A DNA stretch of 23,292 bases from an uncultured Lachnoclostridium sp. (GCA_902464595.1 CABQJX010000031.1:1-23292); one strand, 5' to 3'. Shown: positions 8,242-16,487, numbered from the stretch's first letter. Notes: a model not told the origin generated them from the sequence alone. A program made the numbers and translations.

Positions 8242-8259
8242 ATGATCTCCCCCTTCTCC

Positions 8260-9186
8260 TTACTTATGTTCTTCCAGGAACTGATCGATCTCCTGGCGGA
8301 CCGGCATAGACGGTGTGGTTCCGATTTTCTGAACAGACAGGGCTGCCAGAGCATTGGCAAAGTCAGCTGCCTCCCACAAATCCTTCCCCTCGGACAGGGC
8401 TGCCAGCAATCCGCCGTTAAAGGCGTCTCCAGCTCCAGTGGTATCCACTGCATTCACCTTGTAGGCAGGAATGATCCCCTTCTTATCCCCGGTATTGATG
8501 TAAACTCCCCTGCCTCCTAAGGTGATCAGCACGTTCTTTACTCCCCTTGCAAAGAACCACTGAGCCGCCTGATCTGCCGCTTCCTCGCTGTCTACCTTTA
8601 CACCGGTAAGGATCTCTGCCTCCACCTCGTTGGGGGTGATCAGATCGATCTTGCTTAACAGCTCGTCCTCAATCGGCTGTACCGGAGCTGTATTTAAGAT
8701 CACCTTCACGCCTTTTTTGTAGGCAATGTCTACGATCCGCTCCACAGAGGATACATTGGTTTCCAGCTGGGTCAGCAGATACTCAGACTCGTCCAGAAGA
8801 TCGGACAGAGAATCCACCTCCTGGTCGGTAATGGTATTGCAGGCGCCTAAGATCACCACGATCTCATTCTGGCTGCTGTTCTCATCTACCATGATCAGGG
8901 CACAGCCTGTCTCTGTCGTGTCGGAAAACAGGATCCGGTCAGAATCCATATGCAATTCCTTCATCGTATTTAAAGCAATGTCTGCAAAGGAATCCCTTCC
9001 CAGCTTTGTCACCATGGTCACATCTGCGCCTGCTTTGTGGGCAGCTACACCCTGGTTAAATCCCTTTCCGCCAGGACCCATCTTAAATACGGTTCCCTTT
9101 ACTGTCTCCCCCGGGGCGGGAAGATGGGGGGTTCTCCCCATCAGATCCACCACAAAGCTTCCAAATACCGTTACTTTCTTCCCCAT
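8260..9186 (-). CDS. rbsK: Ribokinase / possible deoxyribokinase (PfkB family)
   Basis: A 308-residue PfkB-family sugar kinase that uses ATP to phosphorylate a pentose at C5. Seen: an N-terminal GSFVVD, the sugar-binding GGKGFNQG (about 39-46), the TPNEVEAE segment, and the catalytic and anion-hole signature DTTGAGDAF (about 250). In classical ribokinase the first motif reads GSINAD, with Asn and Asp contacting ribose hydroxyls; here Asp is kept but Asn is replaced by Val. Deoxyribokinases, as I recall, also lack this Asn (SNMVD). With deoC immediately upstream this makes 2-deoxyribose a plausible substrate, though this is inference. The gene lies 29 bases after deoC and 18 before rbsD. Confidence 0.92.
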   Translation of the reverse strand: MGKKVTVFGSFVVDLMGRTPHLPAPGETVKGTVFKMGPGGKGFNQGVAAHKAGADVTMVTKLGRDSFADIALNTMKELHMDSDRILFSDTTETGCALIMVDENSSQNEIVVILGACNTITDQEVDSLSDLLDESEYLLTQLETNVSSVERIVDIAYKKGVKVILNTAPVQPIEDELLSKIDLITPNEVEAEILTGVKVDSEEAADQAAQWFFARGVKNVLITLGGRGVYINTGDKKGIIPAYKVNAVDTTGAGDAFNGGLLAALSEGKDLWEAADFANALAALSVQKIGTTPSMPVRQEIDQFLEEHK

Positions 9187-9215
9187 AGCTTCCGTCTCCT
9201 CCTGTTAAAAACCTG

Positions 9216-9851
9216 TTAGATCAGTACAATTCCGTTTCCTGCGCCGATACGGTCTGCCCCGGCATCGATCATTCTCTTTGCATCCTCAGGTGTACGGATA
9301 CCGCCGCTGGCCTTAACCTGAGCGCGGTCGCCTACTGTCTTTCTCATAAGGGCTACATCCTCTGCGGTAGCGCCTCCTGTGCTGAAGCCGGTGGAGGTCT
9401 TTACAAAGTCAGCCCCTGCCTTTACAGACAGCTCGCACGCTCTTACCTTCTCCTCATCGGTAAGGAGGCAGGTCTCAATGATCACCTTTACAACAGCGCC
9501 TGCAGAAGCCTTCACAACCGCGCGGATGTCCTCCTCAACAAAAGCGTCGTCCTTATCTTTTAACGCGCTGATATTGATCACCATATCCACTTCCTCTGCA
9601 CCGGCCTTCACTGCCTCAGCAGCCTCAAATGCCTTAGCGCTTGTGAGCATAGCTCCCAGAGGGAATCCTACTACACAGCAGGTCTTTACTCCGCTTCCCT
9701 TTAACTGCTCTGCTACTAAGGGAACAAATGCTGTGTTTACACATACAGAAGCGAACTGATGCTCCTTTGCCTCGCTGCAGTAACGGATAATAGTATCTCT
9801 GCTGGCATCCGCCTTTAACATTGTGTGATCGATCATACGTTCAATTCCCAT
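9216..9851 (-). CDS. deoC: Deoxyribose-phosphate aldolase (DeoC)
   Basis: A 211-residue class I aldolase that splits 2-deoxyribose-5-phosphate into glyceraldehyde-3-phosphate and acetaldehyde. The Schiff-base lysine lies in FVKTSTGF (Lys151). The second lysine is in VKASGGIRT (Lys180) and the catalytic Asp in EVDMVIN (Asp89). Length and motif order are normal for the short bacterial form. The start ATG follows AGGAG. It is the second gene of the sugar operon, 23 bases after rbsR. DeoC usually sits with nucleoside-catabolism genes (deoD, deoB, pdp); its place between a ribose-type repressor and kinase suggests it handles phosphorylated deoxyribose imported by this operon's transporter. Confidence 0.95.
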   Translation of the reverse strand: MGIERMIDHTMLKADASRDTIIRYCSEAKEHQFASVCVNTAFVPLVAEQLKGSGVKTCCVVGFPLGAMLTSAKAFEAAEAVKAGAEEVDMVINISALKDKDDAFVEEDIRAVVKASAGAVVKVIIETCLLTDEEKVRACELSVKAGADFVKTSTGFSTGGATAEDVALMRKTVGDRAQVKASGGIRTPEDAKRMIDAGADRIGAGNGIVLI

Positions 9852-9874
9852 TTTTCATTCTCCTCTTTCTTTCA

Positions 9875-10885
9875 TTATTTTTCTGATCCCCTCAGCACAA
9901 CCCGGTAAGGGATCGTGATTCTCTTTCCTCTCTGCCGGCTCCCGCCTGCAGACTCAAAACATTCCTGCAAAAGACGCATGGCCTCCCGGCCCTGTTCCCT
10001 GGCATCCCGGTCTACCACAGATATGCGGTAATCAATGACCCGGAACGCATCAATATCGTCAAAGCCCATCAGCCCAATATCCCGTCCCAGCTTCAGCTTA
10101 TGCTCTGTGATATACTTAAGACATCCCATGGTGGAAAGGTTGTTGGAACTGAAAATGGCAGTGGGCGGATCGGGAAGCTCCAAAAGGCGCTTGGTGCACT
10201 GATAAGCCTTGTTGATCTTAAAATCCCCGCATGCTACATACTCCGGCACAATGGGAAGTCCCTTATCCTCCATCGCCTGGCGATACCCTTCAAACCGATC
10301 CTTTCCCGGCTTGGAGGTATCCGGCCCCGTGATCACAGCGATCTTCTTATGGCCCGCTTCAATGAGAGCGGAAACGCCATCGTAAGCGCCTCGCTGGTTA
10401 TCCACAAACACGCCGTCAAACTGCGCCCCTCTCACATCCCGGTCCACTAAGACCACCGGGATCCCGGCTTCCTCCAGGCGGAGCAGATAATCCCTGGTCA
10501 CAGGATCGCTCTCTGAGATAGGGGTAATGATGACGCCCTTTAACCGCTGGCTCTGAACTGCCTTCAAAAAGGAATGTTCCTTTTCCAGAGTCTCATTTGT
10601 CCCCTGGAAAATAATGTTATAATGGTAGGCTTCAGCCACCTCGCTGATACCGCTTATAACCTTAGAAAAAAATTCGTTCTCAATATCGGGAATCACTGCC
10701 CCTATGCTCAAACTGTCCTGGATACTCAGGCTTCTGGCAATGGCGTTAGGTACATAATCATACTTTTCCACTGCTTCCAGCACCTTTTTCCTGGTTTCCT
10801 CCTTCACATATCCCGAATTATTCAGAACTCTGGAAATCGTAGCGGAGGAGACGCCCACCCGTTTGGCAATCTCTCTTATGTTCAT
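9875..10885 (-). CDS. rbsR: LacI-family transcriptional regulator (RbsR-like)
   Basis: A 336-residue LacI/GalR regulator, the first gene of the operon. The N-terminus is a helix-turn-helix (NIREIAKRVGVSSATISRVL, residues 2-21), followed by a hinge helix near YVPNAIARSL. A periplasmic-binding-protein-like effector domain starts at about SIGAVIPDIENEFF and ends at about residue 325. The start ATG has GAGGGG 8 bases upstream. Four CCGG-centred boxes and a promoter lie in the 180 bases upstream, the expected place for autorepression. The likely inducer is the sugar carried by the operon or its phosphate. LacI regulators of this type usually repress in the absence of sugar. Confidence 0.9.
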   Translation of the reverse strand: MNIREIAKRVGVSSATISRVLNNSGYVKEETRKKVLEAVEKYDYVPNAIARSLSIQDSLSIGAVIPDIENEFFSKVISGISEVAEAYHYNIIFQGTNETLEKEHSFLKAVQSQRLKGVIITPISESDPVTRDYLLRLEEAGIPVVLVDRDVRGAQFDGVFVDNQRGAYDGVSALIEAGHKKIAVITGPDTSKPGKDRFEGYRQAMEDKGLPIVPEYVACGDFKINKAYQCTKRLLELPDPPTAIFSSNNLSTMGCLKYITEHKLKLGRDIGLMGFDDIDAFRVIDYRISVVDRDAREQGREAMRLLQECFESAGGSRQRGKRITIPYRVVLRGSEK

Positions 10886-10911
10886 AGCGTTTCCCCTCTC
10901 ATTTTCCTTTT

Positions 10912-10939
10912 AACCGGTTTTGTTTCTGTAACCGATTAC
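10912..10939. promoter_or_regulatory. Two LacI-type operator-like boxes downstream of the rbs promoter
   Basis: AACCGGTT (10912-10919, perfect palindrome) and GTAACCGATTAC (10928-10939, palindromic except at the centre) share the CCG core typical of LacI-family operators. The second box lies eight bases past the -10 element and covers the expected RNA start, a position that would block transcription. Confidence 0.65.
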
Positions 10940-10946
10940 ATATATA

Positions 10947-10975
10947 ATACTAACACGTTATTTGCTGTATGTAAA
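10947..10975 (-). promoter_or_regulatory. Promoter of the rbs operon
   Basis: On the minus strand TTTACA (10975-10970) is followed after 17 bases by TAGTAT (10952-10947). It points into rbsR and is flanked on both sides by CCGG-containing operator-like boxes. Confidence 0.6.
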
Positions 10976-11034
10976 GGGTTTTTATAAAAATTATACAAAA
11001 AATATTCATTTCTTCTTTCTTAATGTTTTATTTT

Positions 11035-11072
11035 GAACCGGATAAAACTGATCATATTAGAAACCGGTTTCT
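11035..11072. promoter_or_regulatory. Two upstream operator-like boxes of the rbs operon
   Basis: GAACCGGATAAA (11035-11046) and AGAAACCGGTTTCT (11059-11072, a perfect 14-base palindrome) repeat the core of the downstream boxes about 130 bases away. This arrangement suits repression looping by a tetrameric LacI-type protein. The last box ends on the first base of the stop codon of the endonuclease gene. Confidence 0.6.
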
Positions 11073-13192
11073 TATGAAACAGTGTTTTTCCCAAAGCTTC
11101 CCATAATCTCCTCTTTCCAGCCCACATCTGAAATCCTGGGAACAGCGCCGAATGAAGCTTTCACCGCCTCTATGATCTGCCCGGCCGGGATGCCTCTCTT
11201 TAAAAAATTCAGCAGCTCCCCATTGGTAAAAGGCATGATCGCCACACCATCCACCATTTTATGGCTGTTGGTTGATTCCAGGGACACTGCCGCTACAGCT
11301 CTCCAGATATTGATGGTATTATGGTCCAGCTCGTCGGCAATGAAGAAGGTCATGGTTTCCTTTTCTTCATTGGCAGCCTTCAGATTAAGAGAATGACGCA
11401 GCACCGGCTCCCACTCTCCCCGTTTCTGGGCCTGCTTATTCATCAGCGTCGCCTCCAGCATAACAACCCGGTTCTCATACTGGATCACAATATCGCCGTC
11501 GCCTCCGCCTGCATGGATCATGGGCTCAAAGTCTGCATTTAATGTCATATTCAGACTGTCATAGAGGTCAAAATCCTGCCCCGACAGATAATACCAGGCA
11601 ATCCCTGTAATATATTCATAGATCGTGGGGACAGAAGCTGTATCGTTGACCGCCTTCTGGATCTCCTTATCCCTCGATCGATCCGAAAACAGGGGGAGAA
11701 GTTTGATAATCTGCTCCCTGGGATATTTCTCTGCAATGTGGGCTGCAAAATCCCTGCTGACCTTGGATCGCAGCTTCGCCTGGATGGCCGAAGCTCCTCT
11801 TGCTCCCAACGCCTCTCCCAGGCGTTCTGTAATTTCCCGGATCTCTTCCTGGCCGCACCTCAAAATCTCAGTCAAGGACGGGCTGCTGCGGTACACGCAG
11901 CCTGGAAGCTCCTCATAAGCCTGGTATTCCTCATTGGTCATGGAACCGAATATCCCCTGAACCAGCCGTTCCCGGCCGAATATACAGGAAAAGGCCTCCC
12001 GATAAGCCAGCTCCGGCAGGGAGCTGAACCGGAACAGGCCTGTGGCTCCCAGGATCCTCTCGGTCGTATCAGAATACTCTCTGATGGAATCCGCCCGGCC
12101 AGAACGCAAAAAAGCAGCGCAGAACTCCTGGTTCAGGTGCTCTGACTCCAGAAAAGGGTGGCCTGCATTTTTTTCCAGAAATTCTTCCAGGCTGCAGGAT
12201 CCCTTCCTTCCCATATCAAAGACAGCTCTCCCGCCTCCAAAAGCCTTGCGCAGCTTATGCCGGTTTTCCCCAACAACCTTGACCAGACTGTTATAGTGCT
12301 CCTCGGATCTCTCTTTCCTGAAATCCCAGAGCCTCCCGTAAAACTCATAATAGAGAAGATCCACAGCGCCGCTTTTTCCATTTTTTATGTGCTGGGAAAA
12401 CACATCAAAAGGAAGCTTATGGTCAGACAGAAATACCTCAGGAAATTCCTTTTCCATGGTACACACCAAGGCCTCTGTATCAGAAAGGGAGAATCCTTCC
12501 GATAAGACGGCTTCTCTGCTTTCCGCATCCAAATAAGGGTTCAGTCCCTGGACGATAGAAAAAAATGCTTCCTTGTCCACCGTGTCCTTCTTATATCCAA
12601 GAAGCAGAAATACAGCCATGAAAAAGGGTGAATAAAAAGTCCGGTTTCCCTCTGGATCCGGGCTTGAAAATAACTTTAATTTTAACATCTGCCGAAGCAG
12701 GATCAGGTTAATATCGTCAATGGGCAGCAGCGCTTCGATCGCGTCCCGCTTCACCTGCTTTTTCAAGTAGGAATATCCTGCCTCTGACAGGCCCCGCTGC
12801 CTATTGACAAAGCCCATCCGCTCCAGATTGCTGGTATAATGTCTGGCCCTGGCTTCGATTGCCTCATCCAAAAGCCTTTTAAGCCTGTCTGAAAAATGAT
12901 CCCGGATCCATGTTTCATTCTTATCCAAAAAAGAAGCATATCCATCTCCAAGCTCCTCCATAAAAGCATCATACTTTTTATGGGTGGCAAAAATCTCCGG
13001 GGACCGTTCCACGGCTCTCTGATAAAAAAGGAACTGCGCCTTGCTGTCAGGATAGCGTTTCCATTCTTCCTGGGGATACTCCTCTTTCAGCCCTGCCAGG
13101 ATTTCCAAATAAATCTGAAGGGCATTCAGCACATCATGACGTCTTCCATTGGTATCCCAAAGGTTAAAAATCTGATCCTTTTTAATCTCCAT
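11072..13192 (-). CDS. AlwI-family type IIS restriction endonuclease
   Basis: A 706-residue endonuclease related to AlwI, MlyI, PleI and the nickase N.BstNBI. These enzymes bind a five-base asymmetric site (GGATC or GAGTC) and cut a few bases to one side. A large N-terminal recognition region is followed by the catalytic region. The segment PTIYEYITGIAWYYLSG (Glu at about 526) is characteristic. Further on come DGDIVIQ (Asp about 567), MLEATL (Glu about 580) and RGEWEPV (Glu about 593). The 13-residue spacings match the catalytic residues I recall for N.BstNBI. Full length and an intact frame suggest it is active. The start ATG has GGGGGAAG upstream and lies 10 bases after the second methyltransferase. 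Recognition site is inferred, not read. Confidence 0.82.
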   Translation of the reverse strand: MEIKKDQIFNLWDTNGRRHDVLNALQIYLEILAGLKEEYPQEEWKRYPDSKAQFLFYQRAVERSPEIFATHKKYDAFMEELGDGYASFLDKNETWIRDHFSDRLKRLLDEAIEARARHYTSNLERMGFVNRQRGLSEAGYSYLKKQVKRDAIEALLPIDDINLILLRQMLKLKLFSSPDPEGNRTFYSPFFMAVFLLLGYKKDTVDKEAFFSIVQGLNPYLDAESREAVLSEGFSLSDTEALVCTMEKEFPEVFLSDHKLPFDVFSQHIKNGKSGAVDLLYYEFYGRLWDFRKERSEEHYNSLVKVVGENRHKLRKAFGGGRAVFDMGRKGSCSLEEFLEKNAGHPFLESEHLNQEFCAAFLRSGRADSIREYSDTTERILGATGLFRFSSLPELAYREAFSCIFGRERLVQGIFGSMTNEEYQAYEELPGCVYRSSPSLTEILRCGQEEIREITERLGEALGARGASAIQAKLRSKVSRDFAAHIAEKYPREQIIKLLPLFSDRSRDKEIQKAVNDTASVPTIYEYITGIAWYYLSGQDFDLYDSLNMTLNADFEPMIHAGGGDGDIVIQYENRVVMLEATLMNKQAQKRGEWEPVLRHSLNLKAANEEKETMTFFIADELDHNTINIWRAVAAVSLESTNSHKMVDGVAIMPFTNGELLNFLKRGIPAGQIIEAVKASFGAVPRISDVGWKEEIMGSFGKNTVS

Positions 13193-13202
13193 ATTCTTCC
13201 CC

Positions 13203-14114
13203 CTAATAATTTACGATTAAGACCTCCTCTGCCCCTGAGAGACGGTCTTTTGTGTGATAGTTGGAATTGGAATAGCTGTAATCCAGATCAATGACCCGGT
13301 AACGGCCCTGGTTTTCCCTCAGCCACTTTAAGAGAATGGAGTTTTCCTTTCCCTTGCTGCGCAGCACATTGGAAAGGGCAAAGGAAATTCCCTGCATATC
13401 AAGGCGGTCCAAAAACTCCAGAAGATCCCTCTCCTCCCCTTCCCCCCATCCTCCCTGCTCATTGTATGTGGCACAGGTGATCAGATAGGGCGGATCTGCA
13501 TAGACGAAATCATGTTTATTCAGGCTGCTCCCATCAAAGGCCCGAAAATCAGAGGAAACAAACCTACAGTCCTGGTTCCGCAGCCGTTCAATGAAGGCAG
13601 ACAGCTTTTCCTCCATTTTCCGGTTAAAATCCCGTTTTCCCACTGGCAGATTGAACTCTCCCCTGTTGTTAAAACGGATCTGATTGTTAAAGGAATAGAC
13701 AATGAGAACATAGAGCATCACGTAGTAGCGGTCGTCCTTCTCCTGTCTCTCATTGAAATCCTTCCGCAATCTCAAAAAATGGGGCCGGTTGTAGCTCCCC
13801 ACCCCGTGGCTGCTCTCACACCCATAATAAGGATAGCCGTCCCGGCTGGTAAGAGACAGCCCGTAGGCGCTGATGATCTCATAGATCCATTCCAAAACCT
13901 GATCACGTCCAAGACGCTTAAAAACAGAATAAAGGCGCAGCAGGTGATCGTTTAAGTCGTTGTAAATCACCTGCTCCGCCTCCACGTTGATCCCGACATT
14001 GCAGCCGCCGCAGAATAAGTCCACAAAGGTTCCTGTCTCTTTCGGAAAATGGGGCAGGATCTGAGGCAGAAGACGGAACTTTCCGCCTGTATAATTGAGA
14101 GGGGACTGAATCAT
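13203..14114 (-). CDS. D12-class N6-adenine DNA methyltransferase, second of pair
   Basis: A 303-residue Dam-like (MethyltransfD12) enzyme that transfers a methyl group from S-adenosylmethionine to the N6 of adenine. Motif X is the N-terminal NYTGGKFRLLPQIL (residues 7-20). Motif I is DLFCGGCNVG (32-41), and the catalytic motif IV is DPPY (207-210). The frame is open upstream into the preceding gene, but ATG 14114 is the real start: GGAGG is 8 bases before it and it begins one base after the previous stop codon. The tight coupling and the endonuclease gene next to it place it in a type IIS restriction-modification operon, where each methyltransferase protects one strand of an asymmetric site. 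Confidence 0.9.
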   Translation of the reverse strand: MIQSPLNYTGGKFRLLPQILPHFPKETGTFVDLFCGGCNVGINVEAEQVIYNDLNDHLLRLYSVFKRLGRDQVLEWIYEIISAYGLSLTSRDGYPYYGCESSHGVGSYNRPHFLRLRKDFNERQEKDDRYYVMLYVLIVYSFNNQIRFNNRGEFNLPVGKRDFNRKMEEKLSAFIERLRNQDCRFVSSDFRAFDGSSLNKHDFVYADPPYLITCATYNEQGGWGEGEERDLLEFLDRLDMQGISFALSNVLRSKGKENSILLKWLRENQGRYRVIDLDYSYSNSNYHTKDRLSGAEEVLIVNY

Positions 14115-14115
14115 C

Positions 14116-15165
14116 TTACACTCCTCCCTTTTGACAAATACATAGGAAAAGACGCTCTGCGTGGTCAGAAATATGAGACTTTCCGGCCGAAAAAGCCCGG
14201 TATTCCTCTGAAAATACCTTGACCTCACCCCGGGCCTCCAGGATCCGCAGAATATCCTCATCGGATATTTTCGCATTAGAGCGGTCATTTCCCTTTACAG
14301 CCATATTGTTATAAGAAAATAAAATATACCGGGCATCAATATGTTCCACCAGATCTTCAAATGCCTCTGCCGCCTTCTGGGTACAATAAAGACTCTTCAG
14401 ATGGTCGCGGTTCATCTTCTTTGCCACCCCATAAACCTGAGGCTTTTCCCACCGGGCTACATTCTCCAATAAATGATAGGAGTCGCAGTACTGGCGGGAA
14501 TTGTAGGGCGGGTCGATATATACCAGATCCGCCTGGATCTGCCTGACTAATTGGTTGGCGTCCATATTAAAGCACTGGTTTGCCGGACAATTGTCAACCC
14601 GGACAAGGGGCACGGACAGCTCCAGAGATGCCTTAAATTCCGCCCCCTTCCGGTATGCGTCATAGTGGCCGCAGGTGCGGGCAATGCGGTCCATGGCATA
14701 AAGGAGGGCGGCAATGAGGATTGCCCTCTCCCTCTGGTTGACCCTCCCTGCCCTGTACCGCTTCTCAATGTCCTCCCGGATCCATCCGATCCTGATACAG
14801 TCCTGAAGGCTGAAATAGGTGTCTGCAAAATTCTCCGCCATATAATTGGAGCCCTCAGGCACAGCCTGATTATAGTCTTCAATGGCTTCGATCACGTTCT
14901 GCGCATCATAGGTTTCAGAGCCAAACCAGGCCAGATTGCAAATGTAGTTGCTGTACATAATATCATTGGTGATGATCCGTTTATCGGGAAAGGCCGACGC
15001 CACCGCCCCGGTCCCTGCAAAAATATCCGCCACTGACTGAATATCCCGACATTCCTTCTCCACCACACCTGTGATAAAGGGGAGAAGCTTGTGCTTGTTC
15101 CCCAGATAACGCCGATTGTTGATGGAAGATGTCTTATATGTTTTCTGATCTGCTGCAAGTGTCAT
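14116..15165 (-). CDS. D12-class N6-adenine DNA methyltransferase, first of pair
   Basis: A 349-residue adenine methyltransferase of the D12 class, distinct from its neighbour and longer. The N-terminal NNRRYLGNKHKLLPF segment is a motif X-like start. Motif I is DIFAGTG (47-53) and motif IV is DPPY (218-221), followed by NSRQYCDSYH, typical of this branch. I start it at ATG 15165, which has CAGGAG seven bases upstream. The longer frame begins at a TTG at 15294, at the predicted RNA start, and adds residues that do not look like the family. It is the first gene of the restriction-modification operon, behind a clear promoter, so methylation would be made before the endonuclease. Confidence 0.88.
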   Translation of the reverse strand: MTLAADQKTYKTSSINNRRYLGNKHKLLPFITGVVEKECRDIQSVADIFAGTGAVASAFPDKRIITNDIMYSNYICNLAWFGSETYDAQNVIEAIEDYNQAVPEGSNYMAENFADTYFSLQDCIRIGWIREDIEKRYRAGRVNQRERAILIAALLYAMDRIARTCGHYDAYRKGAEFKASLELSVPLVRVDNCPANQCFNMDANQLVRQIQADLVYIDPPYNSRQYCDSYHLLENVARWEKPQVYGVAKKMNRDHLKSLYCTQKAAEAFEDLVEHIDARYILFSYNNMAVKGNDRSNAKISDEDILRILEARGEVKVFSEEYRAFSAGKSHISDHAERLFLCICQKGGV

Positions 15166-15303
15166 GATTACTCTCCTGAGAACGCCCAGATGCCGGAATA
15201 CGGCCTTAGGGTTTTCCGCCTGTCTCTCTGCTGATTTACGGATCATTCTGCCAATGATTTTACCGTCTGTTTCGGCGGCTTTCCTGCCGCTCAAGCTCCT
15301 GGT

Positions 15304-15332
15304 AGTATATCACATCCAGCCTTGCTCCGCAA
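15304..15332 (-). promoter_or_regulatory. Promoter of the restriction-modification operon
   Basis: On the minus strand TTGCGG (15332-15327), 17 bases, TATACT (15309-15304). The RNA would start near 15297, giving a leader of about 130 bases before the first methyltransferase. No obvious controller-protein box is seen in the leader. Confidence 0.68.
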
Positions 15333-15477
15333 GGGATTACAGCGGAATAAAGGCAAAAATAAGAATATATGTTCGGTGCAGTTCAGGACATAAGCATTTG
15401 GCTTTTAGACAAAAACATCCTACGGAGAATGATTTAACAGAAAGCTCGCGCTCTCACAAATTTTCATAACGAAGCTC

Positions 15478-16365
15478 TCATAATGAAACTAATTTTAGCT
15501 TTTCCATAAATTTTTCTGATGCTTTAGAGAATACCTGATATTTTTTCCAGACAATATGCATGCCTGCTTCAGTTTGTGGAGAAAGAGGCCGAAAACACAG
15601 CTTATCGTTCCCGGTTGTATTAATGATTTTATCTAATCCGATGGCATATCCCAGTCCTTCTTCCACCATCAGAGAAGCGTTGAACAGCAGATTGTAAGTT
15701 GCTACAATCTCCAGCTCCGATAGTTCTCTGCTGATCCATGCGGTTAAAGCACCTTTGCTGTCATCTTGGTTTGAAATGATCAACGGTTTATCCCATAAAT
15801 CCTTTGGACAAACGGTTTCCTGAGCAGCTAGGGGAGAATCTCTTTTCATCAAAACTCCCCATATATCCCTGAATGGCAATTCAATCGAATTGTACTTTGT
15901 ATGATCTACATTTCCAAACACGATCCCAAAATCAATCAGCCCCTTATCCAGCTGTTCGCTGACGAAGTCTGCGTTGCCGCTGGAAATATGATAACGAATA
16001 CCGGGATAAGAGTCGTAAAGCTCTTTCGCGGCTCTTGCTATAAAACGGACGGCATCGGTTTCTCCTGTTCCGATATAGACATCTCCCACGATCATTTGAT
16101 CAGAAAAGGAGATTTCCCGTTCTGTTTTTTGCACAAGGCTTAGGATTTCTTCCGCCCGCTTGCGAAGGATCATCCCTTCTTCTGTAAGCGTCACTTTCCT
16201 TGTCCCCTTTGATCCGCGGATCAGAAGCTGTTTTCCCAATTCTTCTTCCAGCGCTTTCAGCTGAGTAGAAAGTGTGGGCTGTGAAAGGTGCAGCGATTTT
16301 GCTGCCCTGATCATACTCTGTTCTCTTGCAACTGCAAGAAAGTAAGCGAGAACACGCAATTCCAT
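15478..16365 (-). CDS. LysR-family transcriptional regulator
   Basis: A 295-residue LysR-type regulator. The N-terminal helix-turn-helix reads about AAKSLHLSQPTLSTQLKALE (residues 21-40). A linker helix follows, and an effector-binding domain from about residue 85 (GDVYIGTGETD) to the end. The frame is open to a TTG at 16398, but ATG 16365 is preceded by GAGG and gives the canonical LysR start (MELRVLAYFLAVAREQS). It is transcribed away from the 93-residue protein and DUF3737 gene on the plus strand, the classic layout in which a LysR protein controls its divergent neighbour. An ATAG-N7-CTAT box covers its own -35. The effector cannot be told from sequence. Confidence 0.92.
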   Translation of the reverse strand: MELRVLAYFLAVAREQSMIRAAKSLHLSQPTLSTQLKALEEELGKQLLIRGSKGTRKVTLTEEGMILRKRAEEILSLVQKTEREISFSDQMIVGDVYIGTGETDAVRFIARAAKELYDSYPGIRYHISSGNADFVSEQLDKGLIDFGIVFGNVDHTKYNSIELPFRDIWGVLMKRDSPLAAQETVCPKDLWDKPLIISNQDDSKGALTAWISRELSELEIVATYNLLFNASLMVEEGLGYAIGLDKIINTTGNDKLCFRPLSPQTEAGMHIVWKKYQVFSKASEKFMEKLKLVSL

Positions 16366-16402
16366 TCCTAATATCCTCTTTCTTTCTATGTGTGACAATT
16401 AC

Positions 16403-16431
16403 AGTATAATCCCCATTTAAATAGGTTTCAA
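16403..16431 (-). promoter_or_regulatory. Promoter of the LysR-family gene
   Basis: On the minus strand TTGAAA (16431-16426), 17 bases, TATACT (16408-16403). It lies just upstream of the chosen start codon. Confidence 0.7.
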
Positions 16432-16435
16432 CTAT
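16421..16435. promoter_or_regulatory. LysR-type regulator box
   Basis: ATAGGTTTCAACTAT has the ATAG-N7-CTAT form (T-N11-A core) common to LysR-type binding sites. It overlaps the -35 of the regulator's own promoter and lies 24 bases upstream of the -35 of the divergent promoter, as expected for autorepression plus activation. Confidence 0.6.
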
Positions 16436-16458
16436 TCAAGTCAATAATATATAAGTAT

Positions 16459-16487
16459 TTGCTATTGTTATTTCAACTGTCTATAAT
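16459..16487 (+). promoter_or_regulatory. Promoter of the 93-residue protein / DUF3737 transcript
   Basis: TTGCTA (16459-16464), 17 bases, and a perfect TATAAT (16482-16487). The RNA would start near 16494. No terminator is visible between the two plus-strand genes that follow. Confidence 0.75.

Noticed and set aside
14115..14288. N-terminal extension of the second methyltransferase by 58 residues
   Set aside because: It overlaps the first methyltransferase and lacks a ribosome site; ATG 14114 has GGAGG and begins with the family motif.
15166..15294. N-terminal extension of the first methyltransferase
   Set aside because: It begins with TTG at the predicted RNA start and does not look like the family; ATG 15165 has a good ribosome site.
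15333..15477. Gap between the restriction operon promoter and the LysR stop, searched for a terminator or small gene
   Set aside because: Only weak repeats of a GAGAGC/GCTTTC kind are seen, with no T-run; nothing to report as a feature.
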